Of a stretch of 64,000 nt of DNA, positions 1 through 9,246 are shown piece after piece. The stretch's first letter is position 1, and each line of letters begins with the position of its first letter. Location of the stretch: contig NZ_JAJNMU010000018.1 of the NCBI RefSeq assembly GCF_022458865.1, positions 168,527 through 232,526 of the forward strand, read 5' to 3'. The translations under genes and the position numbers were made by a program. Under the pieces are notes generated by a model that was not told where the DNA came from, made no database searches, and saw only the letters and a program-made list of their open reading frames with translations. This stretch comes from Paenibacillus periandrae. Lineage in GTDB: Bacteria; Bacillota; Bacilli; Paenibacillales; NBRC-103111.

Positions 1-194
1 GCTTTACCACTATTTGTGATACGGTTCCCCTTATCAGCTCTAAAGCGAAATATTAGCGCGCCGCGCGTTCTGATACTTCGCATGTTATATAGAGTGAGCG
101 CCAAAATTTTTATAAGGTTGCGGCGGCACCAAGCCAATTCAGGCTCGCGAACGTAGCAGCCCGGTTATTGGCCTAACGTGTTTTTGTTAAAGTG

Positions 195-1157
195 TCAGCA
201 CTTCCCCTTAAACCGCTCTTCCAAAATCAAGCGCAGCTCATCAGGAATCCGTTCAAACTCGACCCCTCTCCCCAAAAACAAAAGCCAATCCGCATAATAC
301 TCTAACGCCTCAACATCGGTCACATCCAGTTGAGCATTGAAAATCCCACTCGACTGGAACATCCCTGTAAAGGACAAAATAATTCCCGGCGGGTGCAAGC
401 GCTTAAAGCGCTGAATCCCAGTCGTATCAAGCTTTACAATCAGATTGGACTCACGTGCGCCAAGCCGTTTTTTGCTTAAAATCTCTTGCTCAGACCGCCT
501 CATCTTCTGCTCAGAAATGGCCGAATACCGCAGCATCTCAACAGGCAAATAACGAAACTCATCGGTATCAAGATCATAAACCTCGACCAGCCAACGAGCG
601 TTTGAGTTAAAAATATGAATCAAAAAAACGTCCATCAACTGCGGCCAGCCAGGACTCGGCTCATACGTCAAGCGCAAGTGCTTATCCCGCACGGCAAGCG
701 ATATCAACTGGTTCAACTCCGCAGGCGCCGCATCATCGAGTTCCAAAAGATTCGGATTAGCAGGATTTGTATTTTCAAAAAGCAAGATATTATTCAGCTC
801 GATCAGCTCGTCGTGCTGGGTTTGCGACGCGATGCCGATGAGTTTTTCAGTGATGGAGCGGCGATTTTGCAAATAAGGCAGCTGCGAATTTTTCGAGGCG
901 ATAAAACTGATAAATATCGCTTTCAGCTCTTCTGGCGTGAAACGGACGGCGGACAGATACTGATTTTGCAGGACGTTGTAGCCGCCTCCGCGCCCAAGTT
1001 CGGTCGTCAGCGGAAAACCCATCGCCTGAATCTCGTTAATGTCGCGGATCGCCGTCGCGCGAGAAATCTTGAACTCCCGCTGAATCTCTGCAATCGTAAA
1101 ATGCGCGCGGTTATTGATGAAGCGCATGATCAGGTTCACTCGTTCTGTCTTTTTCAT
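195..1157 (-). CDS. WYL-domain HTH transcriptional regulator (YafY/DeoR-like)
   Basis: A 320-residue DNA-binding regulator. An N-terminal HTH_11-type winged helix (about residues 10-60, containing FTIAEIQREFKISRATAIRD) is followed by a WYL ligand-sensing domain (about 145-225, with ARWLVEVYDLDTDEF and PVEML). Length and order match the YafY family, which usually represses a neighbouring gene in response to a small ligand. It is divergent from the two effector-binding-protein genes at 1310 and 1811, so those are its likely targets along with itself. The ATG at 1157 is the only reasonable start, but its ribosome site is poor. The ligand cannot be told from sequence. Confidence 0.88.
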   Translation of the reverse strand: MKKTERVNLIMRFINNRAHFTIAEIQREFKISRATAIRDINEIQAMGFPLTTELGRGGGYNVLQNQYLSAVRFTPEELKAIFISFIASKNSQLPYLQNRRSITEKLIGIASQTQHDELIELNNILLFENTNPANPNLLELDDAAPAELNQLISLAVRDKHLRLTYEPSPGWPQLMDVFLIHIFNSNARWLVEVYDLDTDEFRYLPVEMLRYSAISEQKMRRSEQEILSKKRLGARESNLIVKLDTTGIQRFKRLHPPGIILSFTGMFQSSGIFNAQLDVTDVEALEYYADWLLFLGRGVEFERIPDELRLILEERFKGKC

Positions 1158-1218
1158 GATTTTATTGTATCAGAAATGTAGCACCAGTACTGATTTTGAT
1201 TCTGTTTTTTTGCATTAC

Positions 1219-1274
1219 TTTTTGATATTCGATAAAAGGTATCGTTTTTTGATACATTTAGAGAGTAGTATCAA
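1219..1274. promoter_or_regulatory. Candidate operator in the divergent WYL-regulator promoter
   Basis: The 152-bp divergent spacer holds a direct repeat TTTTTGATA (1219-1227 and 1246-1254) and an inverted repeat TTGATAC (1249-1255) / GTATCAA (1268-1274) with a 12-bp spacer. A further TGTATCA lies at 1166-1172, next to the regulator start. Repeated TGATA/TATCA half-sites between a regulator and its divergent neighbours fit an operator; binding is inferred. Confidence 0.4.
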
Positions 1275-1309
1275 TCTTGTAAAAACAAATCCGCTAAGGA
1301 GAGATCAAG

Positions 1310-1780
1310 ATGTCTAACTACTCCATCCAAACCATTTCAGAAAACTACAAAATGACTGCTTTCGGTGTTTTACTTGAAGACTACAACGACTGGGCAGGCA
1401 ATGCAGCAAAAACTGCAGCAAAAAAAGCCGAAATCACTGAAAACGGCAAGCTTGCCGAACTTCTCGCGCTCGCTGACGGGCAAGAATATCAAATCAACTA
1501 CGTCATCGACGGCAAGGCTTGGCGCGGCTTCGGCGTGATGGGTGCATACGACGTGGAAGGCGCGGTCGTCCTTGACTTCCTCGCTGGGGACTACCTTGTG
1601 GTGCCTGGCACAGGCGCTGACAAAGACCGCCTTGCTGACGAAATAACAGGCAAGGTTTTCGGTGGCCTGCTGCAAGAAATCACAGACTACAAATACGTTG
1701 GTCCTGGTAACTCAACATTCGTCAAAGCAGCTGATGACGGAACATTCTACGGCGAAATGTGGCTTCGTGCAAAAAAGTAG
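1310..1780 (+). CDS. GyrI-like / AraC-type effector-binding domain protein
   Basis: A 156-residue single-domain protein of the GyrI-like, bacterial transcription-activator effector-binding fold, with no DNA-binding domain. The C-terminal stretch FYGEMWLRAKK carries the conserved acidic residue and aromatic pattern that end this fold. AAGGAGA at 1296-1302 places the ATG at 1310. It is followed after 30 bp by a paralog (1811), and the pair is divergent from a WYL regulator. Stand-alone proteins of this fold bind or hydrolyse small hydrophobic ligands, or act as anti-inhibitors; which applies here is unknown. Confidence 0.75.
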   Translation: MSNYSIQTISENYKMTAFGVLLEDYNDWAGNAAKTAAKKAEITENGKLAELLALADGQEYQINYVIDGKAWRGFGVMGAYDVEGAVVLDFLAGDYLVVPGTGADKDRLADEITGKVFGGLLQEITDYKYVGPGNSTFVKAADDGTFYGEMWLRAKK

Positions 1781-1810
1781 CAGTCTAATCTCAATCAAAG
1801 GAGCACTCCC

Positions 1811-2287
1811 ATGGCAAATTACACAGTTGAACATAAGAAATCATTTACATTGACCGCTTATGGTTTTTCAATTCAATCCAATTTCCAAGACGCGCCAGCT
1901 TTGCAGAAGGAAAAAGCAGAGTTTTGGGGAGGACTCCAGGCTGACGGGCGTTTTGATAAGCTCAAATCGGCCGCAAAAGATGATCGCGAATGGTCAGTCA
2001 ACGAGGTTTACCAAGGCAGACCGTGGAATTATTTCGCGGTAGAAGCTAGCAAATCGGTGGCTGACGCAACACGCATCATCGAGTTTCCAGAGAGCGAGTA
2101 CATAGTGCTCGCAGGAACCGGCGACAAGGAAACTTTGTTTGATCAGTTGACTTATCGTGCCTTTGGCGAAGTCTTGTCACAAATCACTGACTATGCTTAC
2201 ATCGGCGGTCCCAATGCGACTTATCGCAAAGAAAACGGTGACGGCACTTTCTACGGCGAATTTTGGGTTCCAGTTGTTAAAAAATAG
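1811..2287 (+). CDS. GyrI-like effector-binding domain protein, paralog of the preceding gene
   Basis: 158 residues, the same fold as the upstream gene: the N-terminal FTLTAYGFSIQSNFQD and the C-terminal FYGEFWVPVVKK align with its neighbour's MTAFGV and FYGEMWLRAKK. CAAAGGAG just before the ATG gives a good ribosome site. The two probably form one transcript ending at the terminator at 2300-2338. The tandem pair looks like a local duplication with divergence. Function is unknown beyond likely small-molecule binding. Confidence 0.75.
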   Translation: MANYTVEHKKSFTLTAYGFSIQSNFQDAPALQKEKAEFWGGLQADGRFDKLKSAAKDDREWSVNEVYQGRPWNYFAVEASKSVADATRIIEFPESEYIVLAGTGDKETLFDQLTYRAFGEVLSQITDYAYIGGPNATYRKENGDGTFYGEFWVPVVKK

Positions 2288-2299
2288 TAGGATTTGACC

Positions 2300-2338
2300 A
2301 AAGGGCCACACGAAACACACACTTGGATGGCCCTTTTT
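2300..2338 (+). terminator. Rho-independent terminator after the effector-binding pair
   Basis: AAAGGGCCA (2300-2308) pairs with TGGCCCTTT (2328-2336) around a 19-nt loop, and the right arm runs into T5. It ends the 1310-2287 transcript. Confidence 0.85.
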
Positions 2339-2362
2339 GAGTTCGCTTTCTTTAAGACACCT

Positions 2363-2557
2363 TTAGAAACCGCCTCTAGAATGGATGATTTTGCCGGCAA
2401 TCCATTGGGAATCGTCGCTTGCAAGAAATGCGATCAGACGGGCTGCATCTTCTGGAAGACCGATCTGGCCCATCAGGAATCGAGGCAGCAATGCATCTTT
2501 CACCTCTTCGGACATCCAGCTGGAATCGGTAGTACCGGGATCGACTGCGTTGACCAT
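2363..2557 (-). pseudogene. Short-chain dehydrogenase/reductase, C-terminal fragment
   Basis: About 64 codons read like the end of a classical SDR: VNAVDPGTTDSSWM (the PG motif after the catalytic strand), then GLPEDAARLIAFLASDDSQW and the terminal GGF before a TAA at 2363-2365. The Rossmann N-terminus, the Ser-Tyr-Lys catalytic residues and two thirds of the gene are missing. The break lies just before the repeat region at 2632, which suggests that an insertion or deletion removed the 5' part. Confidence 0.8.
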
Positions 2558-2631
2558 AACTCATTAATATGGCTGTTATGGGAAACTATAACATACTGTC
2601 CGAGATCCTTGCCATGATTCAGAAATCTACA

Positions 2632-2771
2632 ATGTAGGTAGTTTTGTGTCGTAATTCTACAATGTAGGGAAATTTGTGCATTTTGTAGTGAAACAAATTT
2701 CCCTACATAAAAAATTAAAAGCTTTAGTAATCAAGCTTTTTCGGATTAGTTTATGTAGACACTTTTGTGTC
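2632..2771. repeat. Short repeat cluster resembling transposon-end binding sites
   Basis: Copies of ATGTAG-N6-TTTGT occur at 2632-2650, 2662-2679 and 2753-2771 in direct orientation and at 2693-2708 inverted. The 2662 and 2693 copies make a perfect 16-bp inverted repeat with a 15-nt loop; the third contains GACACTTTTGTGTC. Arrays like this are seen at ends of Mu/Tn7/IS21-like elements. No transposase is nearby, so this may be a small non-autonomous element or a remnant; it sits beside the truncated SDR. Confidence 0.5.
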
Positions 2772-2804
2772 ATTGGACAACTTGCCAGAGGGTCGATTCG
2801 TCCT

Positions 2805-4076
2805 TTATTCAGTCACATCCTCACCAAATTCCAGCTTGATAACCAACACTTCATCTGTGATCTCGTTAATTGGCAGATTACGGATACGCAAATAAGCACG
2901 TTCCTGCCAATACCATGGCAGCAGCTCCACGCTCGACTCGAGTTCTTGACCATTATTAAGCAGTATAGCCCGCTTAGGAAGCACATCGAGCGGCTTCAGA
3001 ATCACCGTATTGCTCTGAAGGTCGCGATAAGCATGAACATAAACGGTATTGCCTTTGCGCGTCAACAAGACGTGATCCCGGAACACCCGGCTCTTCACTT
3101 CGTTAGCTGACTCGATTTCATCCTTGCCTCCCATGTACGAAGCCGGTACAGTTCCCTCAAAGGATTCACGAATCTTCTTGTACCACTTCCCGATTCGTCG
3201 AAGTGAATTTGCGTTCTCACTAGTAATCGTACCATCTGGCATGGGTCCCACATTCAGTAAATAATTGCCTCCCATAGCCAAAATTTTGTCAATACTCTGC
3301 ATCAGAAACTTGTCAGCGTAATAATCCTCGTTCTCACGATAACCCCAGCTTTCTCGTCCAATCGATTGGCAAGCCTCGGTAGGAGTACGGAAAGAACCTC
3401 CTTCAGGAACATGCCGCTCAGGAGTACTGTAATCGCCTTCATCAGGACCGCGATTATTAATCAAAATGCCCGGCTGCAGAGATCGAACCAGCTCATTCAG
3501 TGAAGGATCATGGTATTCGGCGACGTTAACGTCCCAGAATAACTGGTATATAGGCCCATAGTTCGTTAAAAGCTCCCGTAATTGCTTGGTCACATATTCG
3601 TAATAGCGATTGATATCGGGCTCATCTCCCGGACGGGGGCCGAACATCTCGTGATGTCTGCCCATATTCGGATAATTGGGATGATGCCAGTCCGGGCAAG
3701 AATAGTAAAGACTCAACGGAAAATTACGTTTTTGACAGGCTTCTGCCAGCATCGCCATTACATCCTTACCATAAGGTGTATGGGTAATCTTATAATCCGT
3801 ATGTGAGGTGTCCCACATGCAGAAGCCATCATGATGCTTGGTGGTAAAGCACAGGTACTGCATCCCTGCCTCCTGGGCCAGATCAAGCCATGCTTCTGGG
3901 TCAAACTCGATTGGGTTGAATTCATGAATCAGCTTTTCATAATCATTCCGCTTCACATTACCTCTCCACAATATTTGTTCGTGCCAGGCAGGAATCGCAT
4001 ATAAGCCCCAGTGGATGAATAAGCCAAAGCGCATATCGAAAAATCTGTCGCGTGCATCGTTAAATCTTGAAATCAT
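2805..4076 (-). CDS. Alpha-L-fucosidase, GH29
   Basis: A 423-residue GH29 enzyme that hydrolyses alpha-L-fucosides. RFGLFIHWGLYAIPAWHEQ and TTKHHDGFCMWDTSHTDY are GH29 signatures in the TIM barrel; the aspartate of LFWDVN (residue 182 from this start) is the likely nucleophile. There is no signal peptide, so it is probably cytoplasmic. The frame is open to 4151, but AAGGAGG lies 7 nt before the ATG at 4076, so that start is preferred. It is divergent from an AraC regulator at 4215 and near a beta-mannosidase and sugar ABC system, which suggests uptake and intracellular breakdown of fucose-containing glycans. Confidence 0.92.
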   Translation of the reverse strand: MISRFNDARDRFFDMRFGLFIHWGLYAIPAWHEQILWRGNVKRNDYEKLIHEFNPIEFDPEAWLDLAQEAGMQYLCFTTKHHDGFCMWDTSHTDYKITHTPYGKDVMAMLAEACQKRNFPLSLYYSCPDWHHPNYPNMGRHHEMFGPRPGDEPDINRYYEYVTKQLRELLTNYGPIYQLFWDVNVAEYHDPSLNELVRSLQPGILINNRGPDEGDYSTPERHVPEGGSFRTPTEACQSIGRESWGYRENEDYYADKFLMQSIDKILAMGGNYLLNVGPMPDGTITSENANSLRRIGKWYKKIRESFEGTVPASYMGGKDEIESANEVKSRVFRDHVLLTRKGNTVYVHAYRDLQSNTVILKPLDVLPKRAILLNNGQELESSVELLPWYWQERAYLRIRNLPINEITDEVLVIKLEFGEDVTE

Positions 4077-4214
4077 CGTCCATCCTCCTTGTAAAATCGA
4101 AATAGCAGCTCCATTCACCTCTATCATAATCGTTCCATTTACAATGAACATCTTGTTTGTTAACCTATTTGTAGTAAATAGTAACTATCATTTCACTAAA
4201 GGCAGGGACAATCC

Positions 4215-5033
4215 ATGCACAAACCATCGAATGATTCCCTACGGACTTTACTATCCAACCTTCAGATAGATGTCATTATCGCAAATGTTCAAACGGTGGG
4301 TATGGACTGGAAACGAGAAAACTATGTGCACAGTTTTAACCGATTGTATTTCATTATCGAAGGGGAGGGCCAGATTGAGGTCGATGGTATTGTCTACTAC
4401 CCTAAGCCTGGCCAGCTTGTTGTTATGCCTTGCCATGTTTTGCAGTCCTATTCAACTATCAATGACCATCCGTTTCATAAATATTGGTGCCATTTCACAG
4501 CGCGTGTAGGCAACAGGGATTTATTGGAGATGTACCGTTTTCCCGTATGCATCGACGTCCTCTCAAGCTCCGAGGTTGAGAGCTGGTTCAGCCGGATGAT
4601 CAGCGAAATGAAGAAACAGACGCCCTCATCCATTCTTAATATCCAGGCTTCGATGCTTCAATTAATAGGTTTGTTCATTGATCATGGCTTTGAACAAACG
4701 GCAATCCCTTCATCGACCACGCAAAAGTTGAGCCGCGTGTTTCAATTTATCGAACAAAATCTGGAACATAAAATAACGATTGAGCAGCTTGCCAGCTTGG
4801 TCCATTATCATCCGAATTATTTCATACGAGCATTTCATTCCGTGATGGGCTGCTCTCCCATCCAATACATCAATCGGATGAGGCTTGACAAGGCCAGACA
4901 AATGCTTTCAACCGACATGACCATTGGAAGCATCGCCCGTGCGGTAGGTATCGAGCAGCATAACTTTTCGACGATGTTCAAGAGCTACACCGGATTTTCA
5001 CCCAGAGACTTCAGACAACTGCTCATGCGATAG
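4215..5033 (+). CDS. AraC-family transcriptional regulator with cupin-like sensor domain
   Basis: 272 residues. The N-terminal half (about 20-110, with GEGQIEVDGIVYYPKPGQLV) is a cupin-type ligand-binding barrel. The C-terminal ~100 residues are a two-HTH AraC domain (ITIEQLASLVHYHPNYFIR; DMTIGSIARAVGIEQHNFS; then GFSPRDFRQ). It is divergent from the GH29 gene, with a 138-bp shared promoter region, so it probably activates the fucosidase in response to a sugar. The start is supported by a weak AAAGGCAGG site. A bidirectional hairpin follows at 5057. Confidence 0.88.
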   Translation: MHKPSNDSLRTLLSNLQIDVIIANVQTVGMDWKRENYVHSFNRLYFIIEGEGQIEVDGIVYYPKPGQLVVMPCHVLQSYSTINDHPFHKYWCHFTARVGNRDLLEMYRFPVCIDVLSSSEVESWFSRMISEMKKQTPSSILNIQASMLQLIGLFIDHGFEQTAIPSSTTQKLSRVFQFIEQNLEHKITIEQLASLVHYHPNYFIRAFHSVMGCSPIQYINRMRLDKARQMLSTDMTIGSIARAVGIEQHNFSTMFKSYTGFSPRDFRQLLMR

Positions 5034-5056
5034 CTTGTGTTGGACAACGCAAAAAG

Positions 5057-5091
5057 AGGACATGGAAAATGACAAATTCCATGTCCTTCTT
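5057..5091. terminator. Bidirectional terminator between convergent AraC and GH2 genes
   Basis: AGGACATGGAA (5057-5067) and TTCCATGTCCT (5077-5087) form an 11-bp stem with a 9-nt loop. An A-run lies before it (5051-5055) and a TCTT tail after it, so it can serve both the plus-strand AraC gene and the minus-strand mannosidase operon. Confidence 0.7.
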
Positions 5092-5152
5092 CAGAATGAT
5101 TTCAGGCCCATCCTCAAATTAGTGGTTGACATATTGCCTACAACAACTGGCG

Positions 5153-7660
5153 TTAAACGTTTATCCCCGATACCTTTAAAGCATCCAGTGACACCTTGTC
5201 ACCTCGTGGATCACTAATGTGAACCGTTGCCTGCTCACCAGGCAGCAGGTCAAAGAAATTGTCGCTGAAGCGGACGTTGCCCTGCGGTAGATCGAGCTTC
5301 ACCATTCGGGCCAGTGAGCCTTCGGCTGTAATTGTCACGGTCTGCTCATTCGCGTCGACTTCAACCTTAAGCGCAGCCGCGGACAGATTCAAGTCCTTTT
5401 GGTCACGCAGATAGTGCAGATTGTCTGGAGCCTCGAAGTCTACTGCTGTAAGCTTGACGACAACCTCTCCTGCAGCTTTGCCGTTCAATATCTCAGCCTC
5501 GGTCAAACTTCCCAATTGGACAGCCCCGTTGCTCGGCACATCAGCTTGCAATAAGGTGCTGTACACTTCACTACCGCCGAAATCATAGACAGCTACCCGG
5601 ACTTGTCCTTTATAGGCTTCAACACGGTCATTAACAACCCATATATGCAGCGATTGTCCAGGCTCATGATCAACCGAGAGCAGTAGTGGATAATAAAATT
5701 TCTTCGCATAATAGAAGGATGCCTTAGGAAGCAATTCATAATCAATCAGCGACCAGCTTGTACCCGGCCAGCTGTCGTTGTGCTGCCATACGAGTGATCC
5801 GCTGATCCGCTTCTTGTTGCGGCGATAATGCTCAATCCCGTATTTCAAGCCCTCGGCTTGCGTCAGCATCGAGAAATTCATATATTCCTCAATATTTTGC
5901 GGAATACCTGTGTAGCCTTCCATCAGCAGGATGCCCTTTTGATGATTCGTGTCCTTGTTGCGGTAAGCCATTTCCACACTGCCCCAGTAGAACTGTCCAT
6001 CCGGGATATTTTTCTCCAAGGTGTACCGGTTGGCTGACGCATGCATACCAAATTCACTGCTGAATAAAGTGAAGTCCTTTTTGTAATTCTTGAACGTAAC
6101 GCCTTCGATGCTGTAATCAAGCAGCGGCACGTCTCCGAACTTACGCGGATATACCGAGCCATGCCATACCTGCCAGTTGTGCCGATCCCCGACATCTGGA
6201 TCATTGGCATCATTACCGCCATAAGGTGATGAAGGCCAGTAAGGACGATTGTCATCCAACGCCTCTAATACTTCAGGAATCAGCTCATGATAAATCTGTT
6301 CACCGTAAAAAGGTGAAGTAATGTCACCGGCAGCGGATTTCATATCATACAGCCAGTCGATTTCATTGTTACCGCACCAGAGTGCTAGCGATGCGTGGTT
6401 ACGAAGTCTTTTGACGTTATACATGACTTCCTCGCGCACGTTATTCATAAAGTTCTTGTTGAATTCAGGGAACAGCGCATTGGCAAAAGCAAAATCCTGC
6501 CACACGAGTACGCCGCGGTGGTCGCATTCCTCATAAAACACATCTTTTTCATAAATACCGCCAGCCCAGACACGCAGCATATTCATATTCGAATCCACAG
6601 AAAGAGCGATCAAGTCACGATAGCGCTGATCCGGAATCGCACCAATGAAATTATCCGCTGGTATCCAGTTCGAGCCTTTGGCGAACAGCTTCACTCCATT
6701 GATGATAAAAGCAAAAGCATGCTGATCGGCTTCATCCTTCAGCTGCAGCTCAATGGTACGAATACCGAAAGGCTTGCGGTAACGGTCTACCCGCTCATCA
6801 TTGGCAATCAGAACAACCTCCAGCTCGTACAAATAAGGCTCGCCCAAGTCATGCGTCCACCATAGCTCTGGAGATAAGACAACCAGCTCCACAGAGCCTT
6901 TGTTTTGTCTAATTTCTAGCTGCTCGGATACCACCGAATGCCCATCCTTCGTCAACAGCTTCACTTCACACAACAAGTCCTGGTCCTTCGCATAAGGCGT
7001 TACTTCCGCATCAATACGAATGATAGCTTCTCCTTCATCGACGGATATCGTACGCGCATAGACACCTTCCAGCTTCGCCATGCGATTGCTTTCCAGTCGT
7101 ACCTTGCCCCAGATTCCAACCGTCACCATCCGCGGACCCCAATCCCAGCCGAAATTCATCGCTGCTTTGCGAAGCCATGGCCGTTCCTTCGTATAGGATG
7201 ACCATTGAAACTGCTCTTTGTCCCGATTGTGCAAATAGAGCGGATCGAACTTGACGGCAATGCTGTTTTTCCCATCTCGCAATATTTTCGTGACATCAAA
7301 CGTATGCGCCATCAGCATATTGTCCGTCGTACCGATCTCAAGCCCATTCACATAAACCGTTGCAAAAGTATCCAGGCCTTCAAATATCAATTGGTGACGT
7401 TCATCGCTGTTTGCTTGCTTCACATAATCGAACTGCGTGCGGTACCACCATTCTTTTTGCTCAATCCACAAGCTCTTGGCATCATTATGTCCGAAGTAAG
7501 GATTATCGATAATATTTCTTTCAATTAATGCCGAATGCACGTCGCCCGGCACTTGAGCCGTAATCCAGAACCGATCGTCCAGATTAGGCGAAGCCATCTC
7601 CATCGGTCTTTTCTGCCCCACATCAAAATGCTGAATTCTCCATACGCCCTTAATTTCCAT
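5153..7660 (-). CDS. Beta-mannosidase, GH2
   Basis: An 835-residue GH2 enzyme cleaving terminal beta-mannosides. Domain order is typical: sugar-binding jelly roll (about 1-185), Ig-like domain, TIM barrel (about 310-600), then C-terminal beta domains. The acid/base glutamate is E433 in WCGNNEIDW and the nucleophile is E536 in FSSEFGMHA. There is no signal peptide, so it acts on imported oligosaccharides. AAGAGGA precedes the ATG at 7660. It is the last gene of a minus-strand run (binding protein, two permeases, kinase, response regulator, mannosidase), which points to a mannose-containing beta-linked glycan as substrate. Confidence 0.93.
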   Translation of the reverse strand: MEIKGVWRIQHFDVGQKRPMEMASPNLDDRFWITAQVPGDVHSALIERNIIDNPYFGHNDAKSLWIEQKEWWYRTQFDYVKQANSDERHQLIFEGLDTFATVYVNGLEIGTTDNMLMAHTFDVTKILRDGKNSIAVKFDPLYLHNRDKEQFQWSSYTKERPWLRKAAMNFGWDWGPRMVTVGIWGKVRLESNRMAKLEGVYARTISVDEGEAIIRIDAEVTPYAKDQDLLCEVKLLTKDGHSVVSEQLEIRQNKGSVELVVLSPELWWTHDLGEPYLYELEVVLIANDERVDRYRKPFGIRTIELQLKDEADQHAFAFIINGVKLFAKGSNWIPADNFIGAIPDQRYRDLIALSVDSNMNMLRVWAGGIYEKDVFYEECDHRGVLVWQDFAFANALFPEFNKNFMNNVREEVMYNVKRLRNHASLALWCGNNEIDWLYDMKSAAGDITSPFYGEQIYHELIPEVLEALDDNRPYWPSSPYGGNDANDPDVGDRHNWQVWHGSVYPRKFGDVPLLDYSIEGVTFKNYKKDFTLFSSEFGMHASANRYTLEKNIPDGQFYWGSVEMAYRNKDTNHQKGILLMEGYTGIPQNIEEYMNFSMLTQAEGLKYGIEHYRRNKKRISGSLVWQHNDSWPGTSWSLIDYELLPKASFYYAKKFYYPLLLSVDHEPGQSLHIWVVNDRVEAYKGQVRVAVYDFGGSEVYSTLLQADVPSNGAVQLGSLTEAEILNGKAAGEVVVKLTAVDFEAPDNLHYLRDQKDLNLSAAALKVEVDANEQTVTITAEGSLARMVKLDLPQGNVRFSDNFFDLLPGEQATVHISDPRGDKVSLDALKVSGINV

Positions 7661-7680
7661 GACAAGGTTCCTCTTTTCCT

Positions 7681-9246
7681 CTACCCATTGTTGACAGCTG
7701 TTTCACGGAATTCACTCGGTGTTTTGCCCGTGTACTTTTTGAAAATTTGGCTAAAATATTTAACATCCTCGTAGCCGACCCGAGCCGCAACCTCGCTGAT
7801 TTTGGCTGGTGAAATCGTTAATATTTCCATCGCCCGTTGTATCTTCTGCCTCGTTACGTAATCGCCGAAGGTAATTCCGGTCTCTTTCTTAAATACCTCG
7901 CTCAGGTGATTCGGATGCAAATGCACGTGCCTTGCAACCTGCTGCAATCCCACATCACTGCCCAAATGCTCCTCAATGTAAGCCATTGCCTTCTGCGCAT
8001 GAGTCGCTTGTCCTTCGCCCAGACGATTGTGATACAGCTTCATTACAGAATTTAAATATTGAAACAGCGTGTCCTTCGGGGTAACACTAAGCTTAAGCTG
8101 AAAATGCTTGGGGCTCTCCTCCATTGTACTCTCGCGTCCGATTGCCGACATAACCCGCTCCAGCCAGCGATGAGCCGAGATCGCAACCGAATGAACAAGA
8201 GCCTCCAGCGATTCGAGCGTCACCTGAGGATCCTCCAGCTGTACCTGAATAAACCGCTGCACCCAGCCCTTCAGAGCCACCGAATCATCCTCCAGCAAAA
8301 TAGAAGACAGCTCCATCTCCTCATCGTGTGTACAGACCGTTTTGCCACCCTTGCGTTTGACAATATCCTCGTACAGCCAAATGCTCTCATTAATTAAAGT
8401 CTTGTAGTTAAAAGCATCGCTAGCCGTTGTATACGATTCATGCATATGCTCAGGCTGCTGAACGGGGGTGCCAAAAGCCGCATACAGCTTGCATTTCAAC
8501 AGCCGCTCTATCTTTTGAAAAATAAACCGGAGATGCTGCATCCCGTTATCGCTGCCATGACCCAAACGGATCGCTGCAATCACCCTTTTTTTCTCCAGTA
8601 GTGATTCGCAATTCAACAAATCCTGCAGCATATTGTCAACTGCAAACAAAAGCAGAGACGCTGATGAAGGCGAATCCTCCCAGCCCTCTGCCGTTACAAT
8701 GAACACCTGAAGCTCGCTTCCGGGCGTATCACTTTCACCAAACAGTCCAGGTAAGTAGGTATGGAGTAAATGACGGTCTATCGATCCCGCTTCCCCACTC
8801 TTAATCCAACGTTCAAAGGTACGATTACGCGCTTCCTTATTCTTGTAATGATCCTGACTATGCGCAGCCCATTTATCTTCAATTCGTTGTCTGGCCTTTA
8901 ACACGGTCTTGATGATTTCCTCCGGCCTGCTCGTTTTCAACAAATAATCGCTTACGCCTTGCCGGATAGCCTGCTGCGTATAGGCAAAATCGTCGTACCC
9001 CGAGAGCACAATGACTTCCAGATCCGGGATGATCTGAATCGCTTCTTCAGCAAGCTGCAGCCCTGTCTTGCCCGTCATCCGGATATCGGTCAGCAGCACA
9101 TTGGGACGCTCAAGCGGAATTCGTACAAGCGCTTCCTCCGCAGAGGATGCAGGCTCCAGCAGCTCCATGCCGAGCTCGTCCCATTTAATCACTTTAGCCA
9201 GTCCGGTTCTGATGATGACCTCGTCATCGACGATCATTATTTTCAT
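7681..9246 (-). CDS. AraC-type response regulator (YesN-like)
   Basis: 521 residues: an N-terminal receiver domain (D7/D8, phospho-acceptor D54 in LLTDIRM, lysine in YLLKT), a long middle region, and a C-terminal AraC HTH pair (about 420-515, ending in KYTGKTPSEFRETA). GGAGGG precedes the ATG. It overlaps the kinase gene upstream by 23 bp, so the two are translationally coupled partners. Phosphorylated YesN-type regulators activate nearby sugar transporter and hydrolase genes, here probably the operon it belongs to. Confidence 0.92.
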   Translation of the reverse strand: MKIMIVDDEVIIRTGLAKVIKWDELGMELLEPASSAEEALVRIPLERPNVLLTDIRMTGKTGLQLAEEAIQIIPDLEVIVLSGYDDFAYTQQAIRQGVSDYLLKTSRPEEIIKTVLKARQRIEDKWAAHSQDHYKNKEARNRTFERWIKSGEAGSIDRHLLHTYLPGLFGESDTPGSELQVFIVTAEGWEDSPSSASLLLFAVDNMLQDLLNCESLLEKKRVIAAIRLGHGSDNGMQHLRFIFQKIERLLKCKLYAAFGTPVQQPEHMHESYTTASDAFNYKTLINESIWLYEDIVKRKGGKTVCTHDEEMELSSILLEDDSVALKGWVQRFIQVQLEDPQVTLESLEALVHSVAISAHRWLERVMSAIGRESTMEESPKHFQLKLSVTPKDTLFQYLNSVMKLYHNRLGEGQATHAQKAMAYIEEHLGSDVGLQQVARHVHLHPNHLSEVFKKETGITFGDYVTRQKIQRAMEILTISPAKISEVAARVGYEDVKYFSQIFKKYTGKTPSEFRETAVNNG

